From Lacibacter sp. H375 (lineage in GTDB: Bacteria; Bacteroidota; Bacteroidia; Chitinophagales; Chitinophagaceae), in the NCBI RefSeq assembly GCF_037892425.1, contig NZ_JBBKTT010000001.1:434001-498000 (forward strand): a stretch of DNA of 64,000 nucleotides. Reading direction: 5' to 3'. The notes beneath the pieces are model-generated. The model ran no database searches and had not been told where the DNA came from. It saw only the letters and a list, made by a program, of their open reading frames with translations. Made by a program: the position numbers and the translations under genes. The first letter of the stretch is position 1, and each line of letters opens with the position of its first letter. Positions 52,203-61,237 of this stretch are shown one piece after another.

Positions 52203-54266
52203 TTACACTGTCATAGAACCTAAAACTGCCCGTATTTCCTGTGTTTCAGCGGTTGGTTGGAGGCAGGCATATTCCTTACATAAGTAAAAAAGGGTTTCAC
52301 CGCTGGGTGCATCCCTGTTCAATAATAGCGGAAAACTACTATTACTTTTTGTGGAAGACTGCATAATTAAATTGGGTCTGTACCAGCCTAAAACCTCATC
52401 TCTTTTTGTTTCGTGGTCCCTGCCAACGATTGCCAGCTCCCTGAATCCATTGATTCGGTTCTGTAGAAGACCTGCCCAAACCCCAAACGAACCCGGGTAC
52501 CGTACCATTACATCCTGCAAACCAAGCAGCATTTTGGTGCTTCGTTCCGTCCATTCGGGCCTGTTGAAAATAATACCCAGTTGCTGAAGATTCACCGCCA
52601 TCACAGCATTACCGGAAGGCGTAGCCCCGTCATAGATTTCTTTTTTGCGCACCACGATATCTGGTTGGTCGGCGGCTGTAAAAAAGAAAAAGCCTGTTTC
52701 CTCCTCTCCAAACTGGTCAATGGCTGCGGCCATCAAGTATTTCCCTTTGAGCAAATAGCTTGTATCGGAGGTTATTTCTTGTAACTGCAACAGGGCTTTG
52801 ATCATATAAGCATAGTCATCTAAAAAAGCCGGATACTTTGCCGTTCCATTTTTATAAACATGCCACAACCCACCCGTATACTCAAAAGCCTTCAACAGAA
52901 ACTGCATATTACTAATGGCCTTTTGCCGGTATTCTTCCTTTCCGGTTGCTACAAAAGCACTGCTATAAGCACAGTTCATTAAGGCATTCCAGCTAAGAAG
53001 TATCTTATCATCGAGTAATGGCCTGATTCGTTTTTCTCTTGTTTGAAGGAGTAAATCAAGACAGGTTTTCATTTTCAGTTCAAATGATTTCAGTTCCAAT
53101 CCATTCTCCTCGCAGAATACTACTGCTTTTTGTTTGATGCGGGGAATATTTACTTCTTCCCAATTGCCATGTTCTGTTATGTCATAAAACCGGCAGAAGA
53201 GTGCTGCATCTTCTTTCAAAAGTTCATCTACTTCACTTTTATTCCATGTGTAATATTTTCCCTCGACACCTTCACTATCGGCATCCAGGGCAGAATAAAA
53301 TCCATTCTCGGATGATGTCATTTCCCGTTCAATGAACACCAATGTTTCTTCGATAGCACGTTTGTATTGCGGTTGCTTTGTGAGTTGCCAGGCTTCACTC
53401 ATAACGATCACGAGCAATGCATTATCATAAAGCATTTTTTCGAAATGCGGTGCCAGCCATTCTGCGTCTGTACTATACCTTGCAAAACCACCACCCACAT
53501 GATCATAAATACCACCTTCAATCATTTTATCAAGACTAAGACAGGCTTGCTCTAGTGCTTCCTTATTACCTGTGAAATGATAATACTGCAGCAAATAACC
53601 AATCGTAAATGTTTGTGGAAATTTGGGGGCATTGCCAAAGCCACCCCAACTACGGTCGGCTGTTTTCATAATAGCATCAAACATTAATTCAGCTTGCTTC
53701 TGCGGAAACAATTCTTCTGCCGGCAAATCAAACTTCAATGCGTTTTGTGTGCCGAATGAATTAGCATTTTGCAAATGCTGCACAAGCTCTGCTGCCTGTT
53801 GTTCCACTTCTTCTCTCTTCTCTTTAAACGCATTCGCAACTCCATACAAAACTTCTTTCCACGAACTACGATTAAATGCTTTAACCGGTGGATAATAAGT
53901 GCCACCATAAAACGGTTTGAGATCAGGTGTTAGAAAAACATTGAGTGGCCAGCCACCACTTCCCGTCATTGCCTGCACTGAATCCATGTAAATATGATCA
54001 AGGTCGGGACGCTCTTCACGATCAATTTTTATATTCACGAAAAGCCTGTTCATAACATCAGCAGTTGCTTCATCTTCAAAACTCTCACGTTCCATTACAT
54101 GGCACCAATGACAAGACGAATAACCAATACTAACAAGCACAGGCTTATCCTCTTCAGCAGCTTTTTTCAATGCTTCATCTCCCCATGGAAACCAATCCAC
54201 CGGATTATGCGCATGCTGTAATAAATAAGGGCTACTTTCTTTAGCAAGACGATTGGTGTGTGTCAT
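52203..54266 (-). CDS. YyaL/SPATA20-type thioredoxin domain protein
   Basis: This 687-residue protein has an N-terminal DUF255 thioredoxin-like domain ([37 protein letters not shown] with a Cxx[19 protein letters not shown]-like block here [20 protein letters not shown]) and a C-terminal (alpha/alpha)6-barrel domain (FAKAPKFPQ-like block here [46 protein letters not shown]-like block here [14 protein letters not shown]). This is a widely distributed family of uncertain function. It stands alone with a 160-nt gap upstream of gldK. No further partner is evident. Confidence 0.95.
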   Translation of the reverse strand: MTHTNRLAKESSPYLLQHAHNPVDWFPWGDEALKKAAEEDKPVLVSIGYSSCHWCHVMERESFEDEATADVMNRLFVNIKIDREERPDLDHIYMDSVQAMTGSGGWPLNVFLTPDLKPFYGGTYYPPVKAFNRSSWKEVLYGVANAFKEKREEVEQQAAELVQHLQNANSFGTQNALKFDLPAEELFPQKQAELMFDAIMKTADRSWGGFGNAPKFPQTFTIGYLLQYYHFTGNKEALEQACLSLDKMIEGGIYDHVGGGFARYSTDAEWLAPHFEKMLYDNALLVIVMSEAWQLTKQPQYKRAIEETLVFIEREMTSSENGFYSALDADSEGVEGKYYTWNKSEVDELLKEDAALFCRFYDITEHGNWEEVNIPRIKQKAVVFCEENGLELKSFELKMKTCLDLLLQTREKRIRPLLDDKILLSWNALMNCAYSSAFVATGKEEYRQKAISNMQFLLKAFEYTGGLWHVYKNGTAKYPAFLDDYAYMIKALLQLQEITSDTSYLLKGKYLMAAAIDQFGEEETGFFFFTAADQPDIVVRKKEIYDGATPSGNAVMAVNLQQLGIIFNRPEWTERSTKMLLGLQDVMVRYPGSFGVWAGLLQNRINGFRELAIVGRDHETKRDEVLGWYRPNLIMQSSTKSNSSFPLLLNRDAPSGETLFYLCKEYACLQPTAETQEIRAVLGSMTV

Positions 54267-54333
54267 AAAAGATCACTGCTGTTGATTCTTCAGCAAACCT
54301 ACTTTGTTTAGAACACAAAAAATGTAAATGAAA

Positions 54334-55119
54334 TTACTTTGATGCCTGTGCAAGAAATTTATCCAAAGCTGACACCATACTTGGCGCCTGCGGATCGGGT
54401 GCTTTAATCTGCAATTGCAGACCGGCCTCTTCAACCGCTTTAAAGGTATTAGCACCAAATGCGCCGATAAACGTTCCGTTCTGTTTGTACTTTGGTAAAT
54501 TCTCGATGAGGCTTTTTACACCACTTGGGGTAAAAAAACAAATGATGTCAAAGTCGCCTGTTGTGATCAGGTCTTTTACATCATTACTAACTGTTTTGTA
54601 GAGAATAGGTGTTGCAAATTCGCAGTTATGATTACGAAGCCAGCTGGTGATCTCGTTATCAAGATTTTCACTGCAGGGGTACAAAAACTTTTCGTTGCTC
54701 TTGTGTTTGTTCACCACATCAAACAAGCTTTTATTGGTACCATCAGCACCATAAAAAACTTTGCGTTTTCTGTAGAGAATAAACTTCTGGAGGTATAAAG
54801 CCACAGCTTCGGTAATGCAGAAATACTTTGTTTCCTGCGAAACAGATATTCTCATTTCCTCGCAGGTGCGGAAGAAATGGTCAATGGCATTACGGCTGGT
54901 GAATATAACAGCTGAGTAAGCTGTGATATCGATCTTTTGCTTTCTGAAATCTTTAGATGGTATCCCTTCAATACGTATAAAAGGCTGAAAAGACAACTGT
55001 AAGTTGTATTTCCTGGCAAGCTCATAGTATGGCGACTTATCGGATTCTGGCCTTGGCTGCGTTATCAGGATGTTTTTGATCGCTTTCTCTTTGTTGGGCT
55101 TCATACCGTGTTTTTCCAT
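54334..55119 (-). CDS. uroporphyrinogen-III synthase family protein (HemD-like)
   Basis: This 261-residue protein resembles HemD, which cyclises hydroxymethylbilane to uroporphyrinogen III. Blocks include NILITQPRPESDKSPYYELA, FEPFIRIEG-like LSFQPFIRIEG, TAYSAVIFTSRNAIDHFFRT, KYFCITEAVALYLQKF, DFDIICFFTPSGVKSLIENL and GTFIGAFGANTFKAVEEAGL. In Bacteroidota this gene normally accompanies a DUF4271 gene, as here, 41 nt upstream on the same strand. Whether it acts as a true synthase or in another role (a second type exists in this phylum) cannot be read from the sequence. Confidence 0.85.
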   Translation of the reverse strand: MEKHGMKPNKEKAIKNILITQPRPESDKSPYYELARKYNLQLSFQPFIRIEGIPSKDFRKQKIDITAYSAVIFTSRNAIDHFFRTCEEMRISVSQETKYFCITEAVALYLQKFILYRKRKVFYGADGTNKSLFDVVNKHKSNEKFLYPCSENLDNEITSWLRNHNCEFATPILYKTVSNDVKDLITTGDFDIICFFTPSGVKSLIENLPKYKQNGTFIGAFGANTFKAVEEAGLQLQIKAPDPQAPSMVSALDKFLAQASK

Positions 55120-55160
55120 ACGTGGAAAAGGAAAATTTCTGCAAAGGTAAGTACAATTGT

Positions 55161-56057
55161 TTACAAAAAGCCAAGGATCAACTTATAGATAACCAGCAAT
55201 GGGGCAATCTCAAAAGCCAGGAAAAAAATGAAAAAATGGAACCTGCCAACCTTAATCTCAGCCTGAACGGGTCGGTAGGCCCGAAGAAAACGGTAAAGGA
55301 AAAGTCCCACAATCACAACCAAAGAAATAGTGATGGCTATACCAGCTAGTTCTTTTTCGGCAAAAGCAATCACAAACAGAAAGGGAAGCAATACTACCCC
55401 AACGATCTTATTGATCAGGAAAACAATAAACGAATAAGTTTCAGCAGCATTCTTCATTCCAAACAACCAGCCGCTTACCTGCAGAAAAACATACTTGCCC
55501 AGATACATAAGGGCAATTGTTACGGTTGTTATTAGGGGTATAAACAAATCGGGTAGTTTAACCGATACGTCAAAATAACTGATGAGCAGGTACACATACG
55601 TGCCGGCTGCCACTGCAAAAAACAAATTGAACAATAAAGATTGAAGGCCCGATTGCACTAACTGCTCCCTGATCTGGTTCACACGTAACGATGTGCGGAA
55701 GAACACCCGGAACATATCGCTGAAATAACGCAGGTAACTGATTCGCAATAAACCAAACAGCAATGCAATACCCAGAATATAATAAAACAGCCAATCCCTG
55801 TTTTCAACCTGCTTTTCTTTTTCGATCTGGAATTGGGGCTTGGCAAAAAGATTCAACCTGCTTTTTGCAAGAATAGCTTTGTAAGAAGAATCAAAGGAAA
55901 CCAGCGGCATTGTTTGCAATTGCCGAATGGTATCTTTTGCAATTGGCGCCGGCGAACTAACAGAAACACTGTCAGGCCTCTGCTGCGCAACAGATGTATC
56001 CTGTGCAGCAACAGTAAATTGAACCAATAAAAGAAGTAAAAATAGAATTAAGCGCAT
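55161..56057 (-). CDS. DUF4271 membrane protein
   Basis: This 298-residue protein has a signal peptide (MRLILFLLLLLVQFTVAAQ), a Ser/Pro/Gln-rich stretch and about six membrane helices in the C-terminal two-thirds (WLFYYILGIALLFGLLRISY, AVAAGTYVYLLISYFD, LIPLITTVTIALMYLGKYVF, IAITISLVVIVGLFLYRFLR, HFFIFFLAFEIAPLLVIYKL). It matches the DUF4271 pattern with FRTSLRVNQIREQLVQSGLQ near residue 118. The function is unknown; it always neighbours HemD-like genes. It is 37 nt downstream of the BamA/TamA-type gene. Confidence 0.92.
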   Translation of the reverse strand: MRLILFLLLLLVQFTVAAQDTSVAQQRPDSVSVSSPAPIAKDTIRQLQTMPLVSFDSSYKAILAKSRLNLFAKPQFQIEKEKQVENRDWLFYYILGIALLFGLLRISYLRYFSDMFRVFFRTSLRVNQIREQLVQSGLQSLLFNLFFAVAAGTYVYLLISYFDVSVKLPDLFIPLITTVTIALMYLGKYVFLQVSGWLFGMKNAAETYSFIVFLINKIVGVVLLPFLFVIAFAEKELAGIAITISLVVIVGLFLYRFLRAYRPVQAEIKVGRFHFFIFFLAFEIAPLLVIYKLILGFL

Positions 56058-56094
56058 GGGTTGGTTGCAAAAATAATCAAGCGATCACCAACCA

Positions 56095-57900
56095 TCAGAA
56101 AAAATTCACATAACCAAAGTGAATTTTACTTTGACGCAGATTCAAAGGTGAATCATCTCTTTTACCTGCTGCAAAAGCAATATTGAAAATGCCCGCTTTT
56201 GTTTCGAAAGCCATTCCCAAACCTGAACCGATGAAGCTGTTGCTTGTATTGGCAAACTGGCTGTTGTTGCGCACCCATCCCCCATCAAAAAATGCATAGA
56301 TGTAGCTGTTGAGCCCGATAAGAATTCGGTATTCAGCTGTTGCAACAGCATAAGCCGATGCAAAAATGCTTTCTTCGTCAAACCCACGCAACAAACGAAA
56401 ACCACCTAATTGATACAACTCATTCCGGAAGATGCGTGGGCTTTGGATCAATCCTGCGTTGATAGCTGTTTTAAACGCTGCGTTCTTGCCCGCTTTTAAA
56501 TAATTAGCGACGCTGGCCCGCAAACGAAACGTATAAGCTCTTGTGCCAACTGAGTCGTAGAGCGATTGATAGTTGAACCCCTGGTTATTTGGATCTTTCA
56601 ACGATGAAATATTGTTGTTGGGTCTGATTTTTCGAATACCTGCCGAACCGGTAAACTTCATATCAAACCCTTTGCGTGGATTGAAACGGTAATCGGTGGT
56701 AAACCATTCGTACTCCAACCCAATGTTTGAAGTTGTTTGATCGATCTGATCGGGCAACCGTTTGCTGATGCGAATTGCGTTTGTATCAACCGTCAACAGG
56801 TTGGAGATAGATTGCTGATAAAATATCTTGCCGCTCCTGTTACCACCAAATGCATACTGCACACCCAATTGCAAATTGATGTTTAGAAAGCTGCTGTCTT
56901 TTTTCAATCCGTCGAACGAAACATCCACACCAAATGGGGAACCGAATAAAAAAGGTTGCAGGTAGCCCATTTGCAAACGTGGCGACTGCACCTGTATCTG
57001 TTGAAACACGATGGTTAATGCTTCACCCAAACCAAATCCATTTTTCAGGTTAAGATTAAAATCACCGGTTACTAATAATTTGTTACCTCCCAGCTGATCG
57101 TTAGATGGAAGAAACCCAATGATCCCATTGATCTGGCTGCTCTTTCTTTCTTTGAGATACAGATTAACGATAGAACCTGTTCCTAAAAAACTCATGTTCC
57201 ATTTTTGTTCTTCGAAGAGATAAGGCAGTTGTAATAAACGTGGACTGATGTTAAGCAGTTTCTGCTTTTGGTAAACAGAGGCATCTTGTATTTCAAGATA
57301 ACGTTGCAGGAAACGGCTGCTGATCTTAACGTCGCCATATACACGAATACTATCGATCTTATACAATGGACCTTTATCAATTTTCAAAACTGCGGTTATG
57401 CCTTCCTGTTGCAGATTGAAACTATCGAGGTAAACATTGGCAAATGGATAACCCGAGTTCTCCAGTTTATCAAGTAACCTTGTTTGTAATAATTGTACAG
57501 CAGCAAAATCGAGTGGTTGCTGTTTGAAATTCTTATCACGATAACCGGCAGCATTCAACAGATCTTGTGGCACTGCTGATGTATTAAGCAATGCCCAGCG
57601 ATAAGTTTCACCAAGGAATAACAATACTTCTGCTTTTGTTGAATCCATTTGTACCGAATCAACCGAAGCGGTGATATAGCCTTTCTTCTGCAACAGTTTC
57701 GGCAATTCAAAAATGTATTGGCTGCATGCTCCCTTGTCATCAAATTCTTTTACCAAGCCAAGCGATGCAGAAACGTCAATAGTATCAGCAAAACGATACA
57801 GCAATTGATACTTTTTTTGCGCATGCACAGGCATCGCAAAAAACCAGCAACAGGCTGCAAGGAAAATGGCTTTGTAAAATGCTGAACGGATTTGAAGCAC
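56095..57900 (-). CDS. BamA/TamA family outer membrane protein (GTG start)
   Basis: This 601-residue protein has a signal (FLAACCWFFAMPVHAQ), an N-terminal periplasmic part with POTRA-like repeats (about residues 30-200, including PLYKIDSIRVYGDVKISSRF), and a C-terminal 16-strand-type barrel (FGSPFGVDVSFDGLKKD, LGVQYAFGGNRSGKIF, GFRLLRGFDEESIFASAYAV, GSGLGMAFETKAGIFNIAFA) with the RGF motif typical of BamA/TamA. It probably inserts outer-membrane proteins or acts in their transport. The start is GTG, since no ATG lies in frame before the signal. It is divergent from hemW with 45 nt between. Confidence 0.85.
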   Translation of the reverse strand: MLQIRSAFYKAIFLAACCWFFAMPVHAQKKYQLLYRFADTIDVSASLGLVKEFDDKGACSQYIFELPKLLQKKGYITASVDSVQMDSTKAEVLLFLGETYRWALLNTSAVPQDLLNAAGYRDKNFKQQPLDFAAVQLLQTRLLDKLENSGYPFANVYLDSFNLQQEGITAVLKIDKGPLYKIDSIRVYGDVKISSRFLQRYLEIQDASVYQKQKLLNISPRLLQLPYLFEEQKWNMSFLGTGSIVNLYLKERKSSQINGIIGFLPSNDQLGGNKLLVTGDFNLNLKNGFGLGEALTIVFQQIQVQSPRLQMGYLQPFLFGSPFGVDVSFDGLKKDSSFLNINLQLGVQYAFGGNRSGKIFYQQSISNLLTVDTNAIRISKRLPDQIDQTTSNIGLEYEWFTTDYRFNPRKGFDMKFTGSAGIRKIRPNNNISSLKDPNNQGFNYQSLYDSVGTRAYTFRLRASVANYLKAGKNAAFKTAINAGLIQSPRIFRNELYQLGGFRLLRGFDEESIFASAYAVATAEYRILIGLNSYIYAFFDGGWVRNNSQFANTSNSFIGSGLGMAFETKAGIFNIAFAAGKRDDSPLNLRQSKIHFGYVNFF

Positions 57901-57945
57901 GAACGGTTAGTTTTGCAGTTTCGAAATTAAGGTATCAGTTTGAGG

Positions 57946-59076
57946 ATGGCAGGTATTTATATTCATATTCCGTTTTGCAGGCAGGCATGTAATTACTGTA
58001 ATTTTCATTTCAGTACAAGTCTGCATTACAAGAACGATTTTGTGGAAGCTTTATTGAAAGAGATCGAATTACAGGCAAAAGCCAACTACCTGCAAGGCCA
58101 GAAAATTGAAACAATTTATTTCGGCGGAGGCACCCCCAGCATTTTGCAGATCGAAGAGTTAGAACAGATCATGCAGCAACTCCATCAACATTTTAACATC
58201 GATCCATCTGCTGAAATAACGTTAGAAGCAAACCCCGATGATGTAAATGATGATAAGCTGAAAGGCTGGAAACAACTTGGCATTAACCGTCTCAGTATCG
58301 GTATTCAATCGTTGTTTGAAGAAGACCTGCGCTGGATGAACCGGGCACATACAGCTGATGAAGCAAAACAGGTAATTGCAAAAGCAAGAGCAGCAGGCTT
58401 CAATAGTTTTACAGTTGATCTCATTTATGGCACACCCGGATTAACTGATGAGAAATGGTTGTATAATTTAAACTGGGTGTTGCAGCAAAACATCAATCAT
58501 CTCTCCTGCTATGCATTAACGGTTGAAGAAAAAACACCGTTGGATAAACAAATACGTCAGCATCAAAAACAGGATGTTGACCCCGAACAACAAAGTCGCC
58601 AGTTTCTATTGCTGATAGATCATCTGCAACAAGCAGGTTTTGAACATTACGAAATTTCAAATTTTGCAAAACCCGGCTACCGTAGCAAGCACAACAGCAG
58701 TTACTGGAAAGGTGTACATTATCTTGGATTAGGACCATCAGCACATTCATTTAACAGCAGCAGCAGGCAATGGAACTTAGCCAACAATCAACTCTATATC
58801 CAATCTTTAAAGCAGGGAACAATTTCCTTTGAAAAGGAAGAATTAACGGTAACGCAACAGCTCAACGAATACATCATGACCAGCTTACGACTTATGGAAG
58901 GTTGCGATCTTAACTATATCAGCCAAAAATTCGGCAGAGACAAATCAGCTCAACTACAAACAGAAGCTTCGTCTTATGCAAACAAAGGCTTATTGATTGC
59001 AATAAACGACCATCTCATTCTCACAAAGGAAGGAAAACTCTTTGCCGACAGCATCGCTTCAGATTTGTTCTTCTAA
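57946..59076 (+). CDS. hemW: radical SAM heme chaperone HemW
   Basis: This 376-residue protein begins MAGIYIHIPFCRQACNYCNF with the radical SAM motif C-x3-C-x2-C (CRQACNYC). It continues with YFGGGTPSILQIEELEQIM, EITLEANPDDV, NRLSIGIQSL, VDLIYGTPGLTDEKW, YEISNFAKPGYRSKHNSSYW and YLGLGPSAHSF. It resembles HemW, the heme chaperone, rather than the oxygen-independent coproporphyrinogen oxidase HemN, as it lacks the N-terminal HemN region and fourth Cys of its CxxxCxxCxC motif (here Cys-Asn-Phe). The ATG at 57946 is chosen over an upstream TTG. It links to HemD-like through the heme theme. Confidence 0.93.
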   Translation: MAGIYIHIPFCRQACNYCNFHFSTSLHYKNDFVEALLKEIELQAKANYLQGQKIETIYFGGGTPSILQIEELEQIMQQLHQHFNIDPSAEITLEANPDDVNDDKLKGWKQLGINRLSIGIQSLFEEDLRWMNRAHTADEAKQVIAKARAAGFNSFTVDLIYGTPGLTDEKWLYNLNWVLQQNINHLSCYALTVEEKTPLDKQIRQHQKQDVDPEQQSRQFLLLIDHLQQAGFEHYEISNFAKPGYRSKHNSSYWKGVHYLGLGPSAHSFNSSSRQWNLANNQLYIQSLKQGTISFEKEELTVTQQLNEYIMTSLRLMEGCDLNYISQKFGRDKSAQLQTEASSYANKGLLIAINDHLILTKEGKLFADSIASDLFF

Positions 59077-59117
59077 AAAACCTGCTTTACATTTTCATGT
59101 CTTTTTTGTAAATTAGA

Positions 59118-59882
59118 ATGCAAGCGGTTTTCGGGTTGCTACTACCAAAATTACACCACATGCTAGAGCCGACTATTGATTTTACAAACATGCCCTATTG
59201 GGATTTGTTTGGCATAAAGATACTGGAGCCATTTACGGTTCTCACCAATCTCTTTATTGCTGCAGCTTGTTTTTATGCGTGTAGAAATCTTAAAGTAAAA
59301 GGATTACTTCAAACTGTTCCTCATCGATTAATAAGATTGTTTTTTTTGCTGATGGGTATTGCCACCATTGCGGGTGGAGTTATTGGTCATGCTTTCTTAT
59401 ATGAAACAGGCCTTTATGGAAAAATTCCCGGATGGTATATCAGCATGGCCGCCGTGGCTGTGTTTGAACGTGCCGCCATTATTCATAGCCGCCCTTTGAT
59501 GAACAAAAATATCGGTCAGTTTTTTTCATGGTTCAATTATGCAGAGATCCTTACGTTCATGATACTTTCATTAATCACACTCCGATTCACATATGTGATC
59601 ATACATGCCATGTATGGTTTACTGGTAGTTGTTTTTTGCTTTGAATTGTATGTGTACAGCAAAACGAAAGATCCTGCATTAAAACATATTTTTTATGCAA
59701 CTGCCTGGGGGTTTGTCGCCTTGCTCTGCCACACCTATCAACTAAGTCTTCACTATTGGTTTAATTACAATGATGTGAGTCATATGGCTATGATCGCTTC
59801 AATTCTACAGTATTATAAAGCCGCAGTTGGAATGCAGGTAGATGTGAAGAAAAGAGAAATGATTCCGTTAAGATTAGAATAA
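59118..59882 (+). CDS. conserved multi-spanning membrane protein, unknown
   Basis: This 254-residue protein has about seven membrane helices (FTVLTNLFIAAACFYACRNL, LFFLLMGIATIAGGVIGHAF, YISMAAVAVFERAAIIHSRP, FNYAEILTFMILSLITLRFT, AMYGLLVVVFCFELYVYS, IFYATAWGFVALLCHTYQLS, HMAMIASILQYYKAAVGMQ). His residues in the helices (GGVIGHAFL, CHTYQLSLHYW, YNDVSHMAM) could form a site, reminiscent of the ceramidase/PAQR (CREST) fold, but I cannot show homology. I do not recognise a family with confidence. It starts 41 nt after hemW; an ATG at 59160 is an alternative start. Confidence 0.65.
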   Translation: MQAVFGLLLPKLHHMLEPTIDFTNMPYWDLFGIKILEPFTVLTNLFIAAACFYACRNLKVKGLLQTVPHRLIRLFFLLMGIATIAGGVIGHAFLYETGLYGKIPGWYISMAAVAVFERAAIIHSRPLMNKNIGQFFSWFNYAEILTFMILSLITLRFTYVIIHAMYGLLVVVFCFELYVYSKTKDPALKHIFYATAWGFVALLCHTYQLSLHYWFNYNDVSHMAMIASILQYYKAAVGMQVDVKKREMIPLRLE

Positions 59883-59886
59883 CAGG

Positions 59887-59997
59887 TTAATGCGAAGACG
59901 TTTTTGGACGTCGGTTGCTCACAATATGTTGCACAATGCCAACTGCCAACATCAGCAGAAGCGCCCAAGGACCAAAACCTGTGAAAGAGAAAGGCAT
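59887..59997 (-). CDS. 36-residue single-helix small membrane protein
   Basis: The reading frame encodes MPFSFTGFGPWALLLMLAVG then IVQHIVSNRRPKTSSH: an uncharged start, one membrane helix, and a basic C-terminus as in small membrane proteins with the tail in the cytoplasm. It starts 90 nt downstream of gpsA's stop on the same strand and ends 4 nt beyond the stop of the converging membrane-protein gene. Its shape (FGPWALLLMLAVGI) is convincing, but no homologue is known to me. Chance occurrence is possible. Confidence 0.5.
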   Translation of the reverse strand: MPFSFTGFGPWALLLMLAVGIVQHIVSNRRPKTSSH

Positions 59998-60086
59998 TGT
60001 TTTTTATTTGTGTAAAGTTACGGACAATCGAAATTTGTGAGGTAAAGCGTTGAAAATTTAACAATACTAAAAACCAGCATTGGCAT

Positions 60087-61163
60087 TTATATCAACACCT
60101 GCTCCAACTGTTCAAACGCTTCGGCAGGCTGTACATCTTCCCATAAAATTTTATAGACAGCAGTAGCAATGGGCATATCAGCACCAAGTTCTTTATTGAT
60201 GTGGTAAAAACATTTACTGGCATTATAACCTTCGGCCACCATATTCATTTCAAGTTGGGCAGCTTTTACACTAAACCCTTTGCCGATCATATTCCCAAAC
60301 GTACGGTTACGGCTGTACAAAGAATAACAGGTTACCAACAGATCGCCCATGTACACACTCGCTGCATAGTTGGCCGATTTACGCAACGATGTTTTCATTA
60401 ACTGCACTCCGGGAATGGGTTCTTTGTGCACACCCACTTCCATATTACGGATACCCACTTTACGTAAAAAGCCCGCCATTTCATCGGCAGCATTTGCAAT
60501 CAGCACACTCAGGAAATTATCACCATACTCAAGGCCATGTGCAATTCCACTACCCAATGCATAAATGTTTTTGAGAATGGCTGCAAACTGCACACCATAC
60601 ACATCATCATTTGTTACAGTGTTGATGTAATGATTGCGGAACTGATCAGCGATCCATTGTGTGGTTGTTTGATCAAGACCTGTAAACGTGAGATAAGATA
60701 ATTTTTCAGATGCTACTTCTTCTGCATGACAAGGGCCCATGATGGTGTAATAATCTTTCGGATCAAAACTGAAGTCATTTTTCAGATAATCATTGAGCAG
60801 AATATTACGATTCGGCATAATGCCTTTAATTGCAGAAATGATCTGTTTGCCTTCAAAAATATTTTTGGGTAATTTATCAAGTACTTCTTCAGTATAAGCA
60901 GAGGGAATGGCGAGTATCAGGTAATCGGATTGCTCGATAGTTTCAGTCAGGTTTGTGGTTAACGTGAGTAGTGATGTATTAAACGTCGCCGATCGCAGAT
61001 AGCTCGGGTTATGTCCATACTTTTTAATTTGATCAATAATGTTTTGATTACGCACACACCAATTCAAGTGCACGCCATTTCCATTGAGGATTTTTGCCAG
61101 AGCCGTGGCAAAACTGCCACTCCCGATAATTGCAAACTGCTGATTTAGTTCTTCCTGTTTCAA
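60087..61163 (-). CDS. gpsA: NAD(P)+-dependent glycerol-3-phosphate dehydrogenase
   Basis: This protein is GpsA, which makes sn-glycerol 3-phosphate for phospholipids from dihydroxyacetone phosphate. It shows the Rossmann motif FAIIGSGSFATALAKIL, SDYLILAIPSAYTEEVLDKL, IKGIMPNRNILLNDYLK, IMGPCHAEEVASEKL, FAAILKNIYALGSGIAHGLE, YMGDLLVTCYSLYSRNRTFG and MVAEGYN. The first in-frame ATG at 61205 lies inside a terminator hairpin for the upstream RND gene, so I use the TTG at 61163, which gives MKQEELNQQFAIIGSG and 358 residues, still somewhat longer than usual. Start uncertain; the catalytic core is not. Confidence 0.93.
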   Translation of the reverse strand: MKQEELNQQFAIIGSGSFATALAKILNGNGVHLNWCVRNQNIIDQIKKYGHNPSYLRSATFNTSLLTLTTNLTETIEQSDYLILAIPSAYTEEVLDKLPKNIFEGKQIISAIKGIMPNRNILLNDYLKNDFSFDPKDYYTIMGPCHAEEVASEKLSYLTFTGLDQTTTQWIADQFRNHYINTVTNDDVYGVQFAAILKNIYALGSGIAHGLEYGDNFLSVLIANAADEMAGFLRKVGIRNMEVGVHKEPIPGVQLMKTSLRKSANYAASVYMGDLLVTCYSLYSRNRTFGNMIGKGFSVKAAQLEMNMVAEGYNASKCFYHINKELGADMPIATAVYKILWEDVQPAEAFEQLEQVLI

Positions 61164-61194
61164 ACAATTAGTTTCAGAACATCTAAAATAAAAG

Positions 61195-61216
61195 AATCCC
61201 GCCATCAGGCGGGATT
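61195..61216 (-). terminator. terminator after the RND adaptor gene
   Basis: AATCCCGCC (61195-61203) pairs with GGCGGGATT (61208-61216) around ATCA; on the minus strand TTTTATTTTAG follows the stem. It lies 22 nt beyond the adaptor stop, and the ATG at 61205 of the longer gpsA reading falls in its loop. Confidence 0.9.
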
Positions 61217-61237
61217 TTGCTATTCTTTTTTTCCGAT

